NCBI RefSeq assembly: GCF_016615815.1
Contig: NZ_CP067112.1
Location: 1 to 64,000, forward strand
Length of the DNA: 64,000 bases
From: Luteimonas sp. MC1572
GTDB lineage: Bacteria; Pseudomonadota; Gammaproteobacteria; Xanthomonadales; Xanthomonadaceae
Direction of reading: 5' to 3'
Of the stretch, positions 37,686-46,062 are shown in pieces. Numbering within the stretch: position 1 is the stretch's first letter; every line of letters starts with the position of its first letter. The notes below the pieces were generated by a model. It saw only the letters and a program-made list of their open reading frames with translations. It did no database searches and had not been told where the DNA came from. Both the position numbers and the translations under genes were made by a program.

Positions 37686-37961
37686 ATGACACACGACCCC
37701 GCTGATCTGGTTTCAGAAGCTCTCCAGGGGCGTTGTGGCTCGCTCACCACAGCCACCCTTGCTGGAGGAAAGAGCATCGAAATCCACAATATCGCTTGGG
37801 GTCGCGACATGGGCGAGCTGTTTGATCACATCACCACCAACATTTCGCCGTCGCCGAGCGTCCCACACACCGTAGACGTCTTCACTACGGACAAGGTTTT
37901 GGTTTTGATAGCGTCGGAGTCAGGGGCAGTGCTGTACCGCAGGGCCGCGGATGAGGCCTAA
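37686..37961 (+). CDS. Hypothetical soluble protein, 91 aa (cassette 33)
   Basis: Mixed alpha/beta with DHITTNISPSPSVPHTVDVF. Unrecognised. ATG lies 10 nt after the crossover; the stop is in R''. Cassette span 37677-38009. Confidence 0.65.
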   Translation: MTHDPADLVSEALQGRCGSLTTATLAGGKSIEIHNIAWGRDMGELFDHITTNISPSPSVPHTVDVFTTDKVLVLIASESGAVLYRRAADEA

Positions 37962-38015
37962 CAATTCATTCAAGCCGACACCGCTTCGCGGCGCGGCTTA
38001 ATTCAGGTGTTAGAC
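37956..38015 (+). other. attC of cassette 33
   Basis: 60 bp; R'' GCCTAAC, R' GTTAGAC. Confidence 0.92.
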
Positions 38016-38020
38016 CTCTA

Positions 38021-38491
38021 ATGAAACTAATCGCGATATTTGCCCTTCTTTTCCCCACCGACGTTATCGCGCATGATTTGGCGCCCGTGGACAAGCCGGA
38101 GCTCGCTACTGTTCTCGGCTTACTCGACGAACTGGCAACAACGCCTCCAGCTTCAGATCAGCCGTACATTGTTCGCATCTATGCAGCACCAACTTCTGTT
38201 GGTGAGTGCGGTGGCACGGTCGCCTCTTGTCCTGACGTGAGGCTGTTCATGACTGCCTCGCACGGAGATCTTGAGGAGACTCCGGTTCTATATCAACTTC
38301 CCACGCAGAAAGGTTGGGAGTTCAAGGGTTGGTCCAGTCCAGTCACTTCGGGTAATACCCGCATGGCAAGCTTTATCGTGCGCACTACGCTGCCAGAGAC
38401 AAACATTGATCTCGCAGCCCGCAAAGCTTGGCGCCCGCAGGAGTATCGTGTCCTTGTCAGCCCAGAGTCGGCCTCGTATGTTCGACGCTAG
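38021..38491 (+). CDS. Secreted protein, 156 aa (cassette 34)
   Basis: Short signal peptide (MKLIAIFALLFPTDVIAHD) and a mature domain with two close Cys (GECGGTVASCPD). A sister copy at 58180-58650 differs by D/G in the signal. Function unknown. Cassette span 38010-38599. Confidence 0.72.
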   Translation: MKLIAIFALLFPTDVIAHDLAPVDKPELATVLGLLDELATTPPASDQPYIVRIYAAPTSVGECGGTVASCPDVRLFMTASHGDLEETPVLYQLPTQKGWEFKGWSSPVTSGNTRMASFIVRTTLPETNIDLAARKAWRPQEYRVLVSPESASYVRR

Positions 38492-38493
38492 AG

Positions 38494-38605
38494 GTCTAAC
38501 AATTCGTTCAAGCCGAACCCGCTTCGTTCCGGCAACGGCGCGGCAGAAAAAGCTTGCCACGCCGTTGCCTGCACTACGCAGGTCGGCTTAACTCAGACGT
38601 TAGGC
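38494..38605 (+). other. Long attC of cassette 34
   Basis: 112 bp; R'' GTCTAAC, R' GTTAGGC. The extra arm AACGGCGCGGCAG...CTTGCCACGCCGTT differs from the CATGGC type but still pairs. Confidence 0.9.
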
Positions 38606-38608
38606 GCC

Positions 38609-38974
38609 ATGCCAATAGGTCGCGCAATCCTTAGGAGCGTTACGTTCCTGGCTGGAGCGGTGTTCGCCTTTGCCGGGACGGGCATTCTTGTAGCCATTGG
38701 GTCCGGTGACGTGCGGGGTGGGGTGCAGGGTGTCGGGTTCCTCGTGGTCGCAGCGCCTTGCATCGCCTATCCCTTCTCGTCGCGCTTGGCCTCCGCACTG
38801 TTTGCTCTCGCTCTGGCAGGCTTCGCAATCTCAATGTTGTTCCTCGCATTCGGTGCAGACATGGCACCAGTTCAATCGACACTGTTCCAGGTCGCGGCCA
38901 GCTCCTTCTCGGCTATTCTGGCGCTTAGGTTCTGGCTGGCCCATCGGCGCCATAGGCGCGTCCGTGGCGCCTAA
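38609..38974 (+). CDS. Membrane protein, 121 aa (cassette 35)
   Basis: Four hydrophobic helices and a basic C-terminus (HRRHRRVRG). Unrecognised. ATG lies 10 nt after the crossover; the stop is in R''. Cassette span 38600-39022. Confidence 0.72.
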   Translation: MPIGRAILRSVTFLAGAVFAFAGTGILVAIGSGDVRGGVQGVGFLVVAAPCIAYPFSSRLASALFALALAGFAISMLFLAFGADMAPVQSTLFQVAASSFSAILALRFWLAHRRHRRVRGA

Positions 38975-39028
38975 CAATTCATTCAAGCCGACACCGCTTC
39001 GCGGCGCGGCTTAATTCAGGCGTTGGCC
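38969..39028 (+). other. attC of cassette 35
   Basis: 60 bp; R'' GCCTAAC, R' GTTGGCC. Confidence 0.92.
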
Positions 39029-39438
39029 GCTAAGAGCTCGCAAACTGTTGTTCTCGGCTGGCCGCGCATCAGGCTTCACACAAGTATCAGAGCGCACGAA
39101 CGCGACGTTCTCGGCGCGTGAGAGGGCTTCGGCGGGACCTGCCGCACGCGCGATGCGAGCTGCAATCCCGCCTTTATGGGCTTCGGACTGTGCGCTGCCA
39201 CCAGTGGGTTCGCGCTTCGACCACGCGGTCGCACTTGGCTGGTCCACGGTGCAGGTTCCCGACCGCGCAGGGGCGATTCTCCGGGTTCGGAGGCAGCGGC
39301 GTGGGATTCAAGGCGCAAGAGTGGCGATTCCTTCGGGAGGCTGCCAAGCAGGTGGCAAGCCCCCCAGCTTCGGCTACAGTCGGCGTCCAACAATTCATTC
39401 AAGCCGACGCCGCTTCGCGGCGCGGCTTAATTCAGGCG
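39023..39438. repeat. Divergent N-family cassette, copy 5 (cassette 36)
   Basis: 416 bp. It keeps the family ends (TTGGCCGCTAAGAGCT and CGGCGTCCAAC) and short internal blocks (TCAGAGCGCACGA, GAGGGCTTCGGCGGGAC), but most of the body is diverged. It holds no convincing gene on either strand. Confidence 0.7.
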
Positions 39439-39444
39439 TTGGCC
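39385..39444 (+). other. attC of cassette 36
   Basis: 60 bp; R'' GTCCAAC, R' GTTGGCC. Confidence 0.9.
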
Positions 39445-39852
39445 GCTAAGTGCTTCAGCGTGTAGCCCGCGATGGCTCGACCGCTTGCGGCTTCGTCTGA
39501 GCATCAGAGCGCACGATCGACACAGCGCGGGCGCGTGCGAGAGCTTCGCCGGGACACCTCGCCCGCGATGCGGTTGTCTAGTCAGGCATCTTCGGCTTCG
39601 GGCTCTGCGATTTCACTAGCTACGTTTCGCTCTGCCCACGCAGTCGCATCGGAGAGTTCACGGTGTGAGTTCGTGGCCGCGAGGCCGGCCTCTCCCGGCT
39701 TCGGAGAGGGCAATCCCACGTGCTTGGCCTGTTTGTAGCACCGGCTTCGTGCGGCGGCAGGCTCGGTGGCAAGCGGGCCTGCTTCGGCTAGAGTTGGCGT
39801 CCAACAATTCATTCAAGCCGACACCGCTTCGCGGCGCGGCTTAATTCAGGCG
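39439..39852. repeat. N-family cassette, copy 6 (cassette 37)
   Basis: 414 bp. The antisense frame stops after 76 codons (39582-39812) at TGA. Confidence 0.84.
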
Positions 39853-39858
39853 TTGGCC
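39799..39858 (+). other. attC of cassette 37
   Basis: 60 bp; R'' GTCCAAC, R' GTTGGCC. Confidence 0.9.
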
Positions 39859-40265
39859 GCTCAGAGCTTCAGTGTGTAGGCCGCGGTGACCTTTCCGCTT
39901 GCGGCTTCGTCTGAGCATCAGAGCGCACGATCGAGACAGCGCGGGTGCGTGCGAGAGTTTCGCCGGGACATTTCGCTCGCGGTGTCGGTGTCTAGCCAGG
40001 CATCTTCGGCTTCGTGCGCTGCGCTCTCACTAGCTACGCTGCGCTCCGCCCAAGCAATCGCATCGGCTAGTTCACGGTGTGGGTTCGTGGCCGCGAGGCC
40101 GGCCTTTCCCGGCTTCGGCCAGGGTGACGCCACGCGGCGGGCGTCGTCGTGGCACCGGCTTCGCGTCGCCGCGGGCTGGTCCCAGGCACCTCGGCTTCGG
40201 CTAGAGTTGGCGTCCAACAATTCATTCAAGCCGACGCCGCTTCGCGGCGCGGCTTAATTCAGGCG
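39853..40265. repeat. N-family cassette, copy 7 (cassette 38)
   Basis: 413 bp. Antisense frame of 103 codons (39918-40229), cut by the TGA of the ATCAGAGCG variant. Third N cassette in a row. Confidence 0.85.
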
Positions 40266-40271
40266 TTAGGC
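40212..40271 (+). other. attC of cassette 38
   Basis: 60 bp; R'' GTCCAAC, R' GTTAGGC. Confidence 0.9.
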
Positions 40272-40278
40272 GGACATC

Positions 40279-40596
40279 ATGGACTTCCTCGTTCCCGTAG
40301 CTCTCGTCGTTGCAGTCCTGGCGGCTCTCATGATCTATCGAAGACTTGCGGCTAACGGAACCACAAGGCAACAGAACGCAAGACTGGTTGAACGGCAGAA
40401 GGCAATCCAGTCCGCGATCGACAAGCTCGGATCTACTCTCAAGAGCGGCAGCACCACGATCCAGCAAGGCGACGACGCTATGCGAATTGCACGTGATGCA
40501 CTTCACCAGCTGGATGCTCAAGGAGACCTTTCGGAGCTGATCGCTGACAATGAGCAGTTCTTCAAGGAGTGGCGGGCATCCCGGGTGTCCGCCTAA
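40279..40596 (+). CDS. Membrane-anchored coiled-coil protein, 105 aa (cassette 39)
   Basis: One N-terminal helix (FLVPVALVVAVLAALMIY) and a long amphipathic helical tail with coiled-coil character. Unknown function. The stop is in R''. Cassette span 40266-40696. Confidence 0.72.
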   Translation: MDFLVPVALVVAVLAALMIYRRLAANGTTRQQNARLVERQKAIQSAIDKLGSTLKSGSTTIQQGDDAMRIARDALHQLDAQGDLSELIADNEQFFKEWRASRVSA

Positions 40597-40702
40597 CAAT
40601 GCGTTCAAGCCGAACCCGCTTCGTTACGCGGCCCAGGCGGCAGGTAAAGCTTGCCACCTGGTCCACTCCACTGCGCGGGTCGGCTTAACTTAGGCGTTAG
40701 GC
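40591..40702 (+). other. Long attC of cassette 39
   Basis: 112 bp; R'' GCCTAAC, R' GTTAGGC. The arm is GGCCCAGGCGGCAG...TTGCCACCTGGTCC. Confidence 0.9.
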
Positions 40703-40730
40703 GCGCTATCGCACCGCATGGAGGCATGAA

Positions 40731-41051
40731 GTGAAACTAACGGCATCCGAAGTCCGTCATTTCAAGAACGTGTTGTGGGGCACTCGCTTTTGGGCGTGGT
40801 TTCGCTGGGTGCTCTTGCTGGTTCTTGGCTACACCGCCGCCGCACACTTCACTGGCTGGAAGCCTTTAGCCCGAACTGACTGGCTGGCCGCAGGCGCGGT
40901 CTACCTGCTGGTCGCTTGGCCAGGCTTGTGCCGCACATACGTGTTTCATACGCTTCACCGTGTGGTGGCGCAGGATCCAGAGGCACGGGCACAGCTCGCT
41001 GCTGCTGGTGTGAAAGAGTTCGCGTCTGACACGTCGGGTGGGCGCGCCTAA
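40731..41051 (+). CDS. Two-helix membrane protein, 106 aa (cassette 40)
   Basis: GTG start after GGAGGCATGAA. Helices at about residues 22-40 and 52-68, then a soluble tail. Unrecognised. The stop is in R''. Cassette span 40697-41151. Confidence 0.7.
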   Translation: MKLTASEVRHFKNVLWGTRFWAWFRWVLLLVLGYTAAAHFTGWKPLARTDWLAAGAVYLLVAWPGLCRTYVFHTLHRVVAQDPEARAQLAAAGVKEFASDTSGGRA

Positions 41052-41157
41052 CAATGCGTTCAAGCCGACGCCGCATCGGGTCGCAAACCACATGGCAGGT
41101 ACAGCTTGCCATGTGCTTCACGCCCCGCTTCGGCGCGGCTTAACTTAGGCGTTAGGC
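41046..41157 (+). other. Long attC of cassette 40
   Basis: 112 bp; R'' GCCTAAC, R' GTTAGGC. Confidence 0.9.
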
Positions 41158-41163
41158 CCCTCG

Positions 41164-41424
41164 ATGGCACGTTCTCGGCAAGTTCTCATCGCAGGCATCT
41201 TGGGAGTGCTCTCTGCGCTCGCTACTGGCTACCTATTCGTGTCGGCAACAGCGTCGGCCTCATTGCGCTTCTGGCACTGCGGACCGAGCTCCCTGGAGCA
41301 TCCGGAGGCGTGGTGCCGGACTGGCACTTACCTCCTTCTGGCCTCGTACGGAGCGGCAGCTTTGACACTACTGCTAGGCGTTACAACACTGTGGCTGCAT
41401 ACCCGACGGGCTCGAGGGCCCTAA
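41164..41424 (+). CDS. Two-helix membrane protein, 86 aa (cassette 41)
   Basis: Helices at about residues 7-28 and 55-76 with a two-Cys periplasmic loop (WHCGPSS...AWCRTG). Unknown. The stop is in R''. Cassette span 41152-41524. Confidence 0.7.
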   Translation: MARSRQVLIAGILGVLSALATGYLFVSATASASLRFWHCGPSSLEHPEAWCRTGTYLLLASYGAAALTLLLGVTTLWLHTRRARGP

Positions 41425-41530
41425 CAATGCGTTCAAGCCGACACCGCTTCGTTACGCAAACCACATGGCAGGAAGAGCTTGCCATGTGCTTTGCTCCACT
41501 GCGCGGCGCGGCTTAACTTAGGTGTTAGGC
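41419..41530 (+). other. Long attC of cassette 41
   Basis: 112 bp; R'' CCCTAAC, R' GTTAGGC. Confidence 0.9.
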
Positions 41531-41543
41531 CCCGAGGGCAAGT

Positions 41544-41819
41544 ATGTCGCAAGCTCTGACACAGCCTTACTGGAAGCGCGTCGTGATCGCACTGTGCGCT
41601 GCGGCGTTTCTCGTGCTCGCCTGCTCACTGTCGATGCAGCCTCATGTGCTCAAAGAGCCGGAGTGGTTGCTCGCTGTGGCAACCGGAGTGCTAGTCGCCT
41701 CCGTCCCAGGAGCAGCGTTGTCTGCGTTGGCCTTCAGGCGAAGCCAGCTTGCCCTTATCCTGGGCGCTCAGTTCTTGACCGTGGTGGCCCTAGCTGCCTG
41801 GTTCGGGCTCAGGGCCTAA
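41544..41819 (+). CDS. Three-helix membrane protein, 91 aa (cassette 42)
   Basis: Helices at about residues 12-29, 42-62 and 68-88. Unrecognised. The stop is in R''. Cassette span 41525-41919. Confidence 0.7.
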   Translation: MSQALTQPYWKRVVIALCAAAFLVLACSLSMQPHVLKEPEWLLAVATGVLVASVPGAALSALAFRRSQLALILGAQFLTVVALAAWFGLRA

Positions 41820-41925
41820 CAATGCGTTCAAGCCGAAACCGCTTCGTTCCGCAAAGCACATGGCAGGTACAGCTTGCCATGTGCTTCGCTCCACTGCGCG
41901 TTTCGGCTTAACTTAGGCGTTAGGC
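41814..41925 (+). other. Long attC of cassette 42
   Basis: 112 bp; R'' GCCTAAC, R' GTTAGGC. Confidence 0.9.
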
Positions 41926-41930
41926 CGCTC

Positions 41931-42464
41931 ATGCATCGACTCGGACACTTGGTAGACGGCGATTGGATCGCTCACTCTCATGCCCCGGTCTTCGAATCGG
42001 CAGATCGAATTGTCGCGGGCGTTCCTGGCGGCGATCCAGCGGTCTTTGAGCGGATGGTGGAGTGCTTAGAGCCTCCGTACCACTTGCTTTACGTGCTACA
42101 CACTACGCGCGGCGAGGGCCAGCTGGGGCGGTATAAAAGTCCAGCCCTATCGCTAGCTCAGGTTCATGAGTTCTTGATCACGTTTGGCCCGTTCCTTTCA
42201 GCGGATGCTCGCTTTGACCTGTGGGCCTACTCACCGAGCGACAGTGCTACCGTCGTTTGGGACCGCCACAATCAACTGTTTGCCTATGGTCCGCTTGAGA
42301 GATTCTCTAAAGCGCTGCGCTCCCTCGGATTCACTCTGGGCCACCCATCAGTTCCAACGCCTCATGAGCACAACTATCGTGCGGAGTTCGATGGTCTGGC
42401 TAAGGGCGTCTTGGGTGCGTTCAACTGGCTACACTCTCCGCTTCGGCCAGAGGACGAGCAATGA
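41931..42464 (+). CDS. Hypothetical soluble protein, 177 aa (cassette 43)
   Basis: Predicted cytoplasmic, alpha/beta, aromatic-rich (HLLYVLHTTRGEGQLGRY, FDLWAYSPSDSATVVWDRH). Its style recalls small immunity or sensor proteins but no family was recognised. ATG lies 12 nt after the crossover. Cassette span 41920-42525. Confidence 0.72.
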   Translation: MHRLGHLVDGDWIAHSHAPVFESADRIVAGVPGGDPAVFERMVECLEPPYHLLYVLHTTRGEGQLGRYKSPALSLAQVHEFLITFGPFLSADARFDLWAYSPSDSATVVWDRHNQLFAYGPLERFSKALRSLGFTLGHPSVPTPHEHNYRAEFDGLAKGVLGAFNWLHSPLRPEDEQ

Positions 42465-42471
42465 CGCCGCG

Positions 42472-42531
42472 GCCTAACAAATCATTCAAGCCGATGCCGC
42501 TTCGCGGCACGGCTTAATTCTGGTGTTGGCC
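42472..42531 (+). other. attC of cassette 43
   Basis: 60 bp; R'' GCCTAAC, R' GTTGGCC. Confidence 0.92.
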
Positions 42532-42938
42532 GCTCAGAGCTTCAGTGTGTAGGCCGCGGTGACCTCTCCGCTGGCGGCTTCGTCTGAGCACCAGAGCGCT
42601 CGAGCGAGACAATGCGGGTGCGTGTGAGAGCTTCGCCGGGACATCTCGCTCGCGGTGTCGGTGTCTAGCCAGGCATCTTCGGCTTCGTGCGCTGCGCTCT
42701 CACTAGCTACGCGTCGCTCCGCGCACGCAGTCGCAATGGAGAGTCTACGGTGAGGGTTCGTGGCCGCGAGGCCGGCCTTTCCCGGCTTCGGCCAGGGCGA
42801 CGCCCCGCGGCGGGCGTAGTCGTGGCACCGGCTTCGCGTCGGCGCGGGCTGGTCGCAGGCACCTTGGCTTCGGCTAGAGTTGGCGTCCAACAATTCATTC
42901 AAGCCGACGCCGCTTCGCGTCGCGGCTTAATTCAGGCG
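42526..42938. repeat. N-family cassette, copy 8 (cassette 44)
   Basis: 413 bp. Full-length antisense frame 42534-42902 (122 aa), but entered from a different register (MNELLDANSS...). Confidence 0.85.
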
Positions 42939-42944
42939 TTGGCC
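42885..42944 (+). other. attC of cassette 44
   Basis: 60 bp; R'' GTCCAAC, R' GTTGGCC. Confidence 0.9.
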
Positions 42945-43352
42945 GCTTAGAGCTTCAGTGTGTAGGCCGCGGTGACCTTTCCGCTGGCGGCTTCGTCTGA
43001 GTACCAGAGCGCTCGAGCGAGACAATGCGGGTGCGTGTGAGAGCTTCGTCGGGACATCTCGCTCGCGGTGTGGGTGTCTAGCCAGGCATCTTCAGCTTCG
43101 AGCGCTACGCTCTCACTCGCTACGCTGCGCTCCGCCCAAGCAGTCGCATCGGATAGTTCACGGTGTGGGTTCGTGGCCGCGAGGCCGGCCTTTCCGGGCT
43201 TCGGCCAGGGGAACGCCACGCGGCGGGCCTGCTTGTGGCATCGGCTTCGGGTGACTGCGGGCTTGGTGGCAAGCGAGTCGGCTTGGGCTAGAGTTGGCGT
43301 CCAACAATTCATTCAAGCCGACGCCGCTTCGCGGCGCGGCTTAATTCAGGCG
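42939..43352. repeat. N-family cassette, copy 9 (cassette 45)
   Basis: 414 bp. Intact antisense frame 42947-43312 (121 aa). Lies directly upstream of the reverse transcriptase cassette. Confidence 0.85.
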
Positions 43353-43358
43353 TTAGCT
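43299..43358 (+). other. attC of cassette 45
   Basis: 60 bp; R'' GTCCAAC, R' GTTAGCT. Confidence 0.9.
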
Positions 43359-43372
43359 GTCAGGGGAGTTTC

Positions 43373-44881
43373 ATGGCTACGTTGAACGACGCAGACCTTG
43401 AGTTTGCAAAGTCTCACATCGAAAGGTTCTACGATTCCGACTTCTTTCCGAAACACTTCGAGTTTGAAGCTCTTTGGAGGTACTGGCCCGAAGTCAAACA
43501 TGAACTAGGGTCAAAGAATATACCCAAACTTCAAGCGCTCCAGCCGCGCAGCGCAACGATACCCAAAGCGCGGGGGGGCTTCCGGGTTGTCCATCAACTC
43601 GAGCCGCTGGAAGCAATTTGCTACACCGCAATGGCGCATCGCGTTTCGCAAGCCGTGGAGTCAAACAGGCCATCGAAGCGCAAGCGAGTTGCGTGCTCCT
43701 ACCGGATCAAGATTGAAAACGGCAGCTTCTTCGCGCATGGCTCTGGCTGGCGGAACTTCAGTAAAAAAAGCGCCGAAATGGCAGCAAGCTACAAGCACGT
43801 AGTCACAACGGACGTCACGGATTTCTACAATCAGATCTACCTTCACCGCCTACAGAACTCCATCGAGACATGTGATACCGGTCTCGCCAGCTTCTCAAAG
43901 GAAGTGGAATCGTTCATAACTGCATTCAATGACAAGACTTCACAAGGCGTACCTGTTGGGCCTGCCGCAAGCATGGTTTTTGCAGAGGCGCTAATGATCG
44001 ACATTGATGCGTTCATCAGCCAATGCGGTGTAAAGCACACTCGATATGTGGATGATATCCGCATGTTCGGCAATTCAAGCACCAAACTTAGCGCGGCTCT
44101 TGAGGCACTTACGAAGTATCTATATCGAAGTCATCGTCTCACTCTGGCAACGGAAAAGACGGAGCAAATGAGCAGTGAAGAATTCGTAGAGAAGTTCCTC
44201 GAGAGCAAGTATGAATCTGATCGTGAGGATCTGAAGGAAAGCCTGGACCAGTTCAGTCCTTATGGCGACCCGAACGCTGACGAGTTTGAAGACGAAGAAG
44301 AAGCCGACCATCTCCAGGACGCCCTCGATCAAATTCTTGGCTTCGAAACCCTCGATTTGGGATTAGCCAGAAGCCTGCTTCGCACTGCGCGAAGGCACAG
44401 GTACACCGATTTTGCAGAAGAAATTATCGACAACTTTGACTTCTTTGCGCCCGTCTGCCCAGATGTCTTCTTGTACCTCATGGAGGCCGGCGACTCGGAG
44501 TTAGAAAGATCTTTGTACGCAAGTCTAAGATCTGCAACTAACAGTGCAGCTGCGCAGTGCGATCTCGTTCGGTATTGGCTCGAGCATTACATTGCGCAAA
44601 GCCCAACACTGCTTCGCTCCGCGCCTCTCAACCGCTTCGTGATGGCAAGCGGTAGCTTTGAGAATGTCGCACTCGCGGCTCGCACTTCGAACAATGTTTC
44701 GTGGGTGAGAATGAACAAGGCTGGCGTGAGCAACTTGGGCGGCAAGGCACGACGCGCACTGATGAACGCGTCGAGGGTACTGTCCGCGGATGAGCGGACA
44801 AACTGGCTAAGAGTAGTAGCGAATAATGCACAAAGCCCGCTCGATAAGTGGGTAGCGAACTGGGTAAGAGAGACGAGCTGA
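43373..44881 (+). CDS. Reverse transcriptase, defence-type (DRT/Abi-like), cassette 46
   Basis: 502-aa RNA-directed DNA polymerase. The RT core spans about residues 55-265: motif A VTTDVTDFYNQI (D147, D150), motif B QGVPVGPAASMVFAEAL (191-207), catalytic YVDD (225-228) and motif D-like LATEKTEQ. About 235 residues follow, helical, with a very acidic stretch (DPNADEFEDEEEADHLQD). There is no maturase, HNH or integrase domain, so it is not a group II intron RT. The N-terminal LEPLEAICYTAMAHRV and helical C-terminus resemble Abi/unknown-group (UG) RTs that act in phage defence; the exact class is not assigned. AGGGGAG precedes ATG. Largest cassette (1,584 bp), span 43353-44936, with only 20 bp of leader. 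Confidence 0.9.
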   Translation: MATLNDADLEFAKSHIERFYDSDFFPKHFEFEALWRYWPEVKHELGSKNIPKLQALQPRSATIPKARGGFRVVHQLEPLEAICYTAMAHRVSQAVESNRPSKRKRVACSYRIKIENGSFFAHGSGWRNFSKKSAEMAASYKHVVTTDVTDFYNQIYLHRLQNSIETCDTGLASFSKEVESFITAFNDKTSQGVPVGPAASMVFAEALMIDIDAFISQCGVKHTRYVDDIRMFGNSSTKLSAALEALTKYLYRSHRLTLATEKTEQMSSEEFVEKFLESKYESDREDLKESLDQFSPYGDPNADEFEDEEEADHLQDALDQILGFETLDLGLARSLLRTARRHRYTDFAEEIIDNFDFFAPVCPDVFLYLMEAGDSELERSLYASLRSATNSAAAQCDLVRYWLEHYIAQSPTLLRSAPLNRFVMASGSFENVALAARTSNNVSWVRMNKAGVSNLGGKARRALMNASRVLSADERTNWLRVVANNAQSPLDKWVANWVRETS

Positions 44882-44882
44882 C

Positions 44883-44942
44883 AGCTAACAAATCATTCAA
44901 GCCGATGCCGCTTCGCGGCACGGCTTAATTCTGGTGTTATGC
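44883..44942 (+). other. attC of cassette 46
   Basis: 60 bp; R'' AGCTAAC pairs with the cassette start GTTAGCT; R' of the next cassette is GTTATGC and contains an ATG. Confidence 0.91.
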
Positions 44943-45472
44943 GCATCCAAATGTCCACGTACGCCGAACTCTTGTTCGCCGTTCTCATGATCGCCTCGAT
45001 CACAAGCTGCAAGGCTGCCGATGAGTCGGTAGACCTATTGCTCAAGCCGGCACAAGGCTGGATCTTGGTGGAGAACGGGAGCGCGGCGGACGTGAAGGCG
45101 GCTATTAGCGACTACGGCGCGCTTGTCATGGAGGAGCGTCCTGGCATCTTCCTAGTTGAGTTGCATCCTCAAAGTAGCGGTGCGGTGGCTGTAGTGTTGC
45201 CAGGCGGCCTTCCTGCCTACGATCTGGCGAATATGACGGGTTGGCTAAGCGCCCCGCCAGATCAAGAGGACGTGTATGGCGCCGCTTCCTGGATCACATC
45301 TCCAAGCAGCGGGGTCAAGTATTACCTAGAGCCGGAGACTAGCAACCCATGGGGCGACACCTTGATTGGCGCAAGCGCGCTCGGGCAGCCGGTTCGCGTC
45401 TATCTTCCGGAAACGGGAATGTCGGGCGTTTCTTCGGCCGCCGCAGCCGATCACAATCGAAGTTACGCTTGA
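44939..45472 (+). CDS. Predicted lipoprotein, truncated copy (cassette 47)
   Basis: 177 aa. The ATG is formed inside the attC core (GTT-ATG-C). Lipobox ITSC (FAVLMIASITSCKAAD). Compared with the copy at 63148-63786, a 35-bp deletion after SGVSSA shifts the frame: the protein ends AAADHNRSYA and loses its last 44 or so residues, while the old 3' end remains downstream as DNA. Cassette span 44937-45597. Confidence 0.78.
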   Translation: MRIQMSTYAELLFAVLMIASITSCKAADESVDLLLKPAQGWILVENGSAADVKAAISDYGALVMEERPGIFLVELHPQSSGAVAVVLPGGLPAYDLANMTGWLSAPPDQEDVYGAASWITSPSSGVKYYLEPETSNPWGDTLIGASALGQPVRVYLPETGMSGVSSAAAADHNRSYA

Positions 45473-45543
45473 TACAAGCGTCTCTTTTGGCAACCCGGAT
45501 TTCGTCGTCAACAGCCCGAGAGACCATAATTGGCGCCAGTAGC

Positions 45544-45603
45544 GCATAACAATTCATTCAAGCCGACGCCGCATCGCGGCGCGGCTTAATTCAGGCGTTA
45601 GGC
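45544..45603 (+). other. attC of cassette 47
   Basis: 60 bp; R'' GCATAAC, R' GTTAGGC; inner loop variant GCATCGCGGC. Confidence 0.91.
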
Positions 45604-45616
45604 CTCATAGGAGATT

Positions 45617-45985
45617 GTGGTGCAAGCTGTGCAAGATAAGGAGCAAGAGAAGTCGCTTGCGATTCAGCTCCTGGAAGAAGGGAAAAGTGTTGCAGAGGTC
45701 GTTAACGCCCTCCAGAACCAAGGCTTGGACGAAATAGTTGCCTTTGGCATCGTGTCGGATGCAATTAATCGGCCCCGTCCCGAGGCAGTGTGGGATCCCC
45801 GGGAAGACGCGATCGAAAGTCTAAAGATTGGTGCTGCGGTGTTGCTCGGGGCGATCGCAGTAACTGTTGCTACATACGCAATCGCAGGAGCTCGCGGAGG
45901 TGGCCGCTACTTTGTCGCAGTCGGAGCATTCATCTTCGCCGGGTACTATTTATTGAAAGGCCTATGGCGTCTGGCACGCAGTTGA
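45617..45985 (+). CDS. Membrane protein with soluble N-domain, 122 aa (cassette 48)
   Basis: GTG start after ATAGGAG. A helical N-terminal domain (about residues 8-50, UBA-like spacing of short helices) precedes two membrane helices (about 72-90 and 98-115). Unknown function. Cassette span 45598-46040. Confidence 0.72.
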   Translation: MVQAVQDKEQEKSLAIQLLEEGKSVAEVVNALQNQGLDEIVAFGIVSDAINRPRPEAVWDPREDAIESLKIGAAVLLGAIAVTVATYAIAGARGGGRYFVAVGAFIFAGYYLLKGLWRLARS

Positions 45986-45986
45986 G

Positions 45987-46046
45987 GCCTAACAATTCAT
46001 TCAAGCCGATGCCGCTTCGCGGCACGGCTTAATTCTGGCGTTAGGC
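45987..46046 (+). other. attC of cassette 48
   Basis: 60 bp; R'' GCCTAAC, R' GTTAGGC. Confidence 0.93.
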
Positions 46047-46062
46047 CCCTTAGGAGGTTTCG

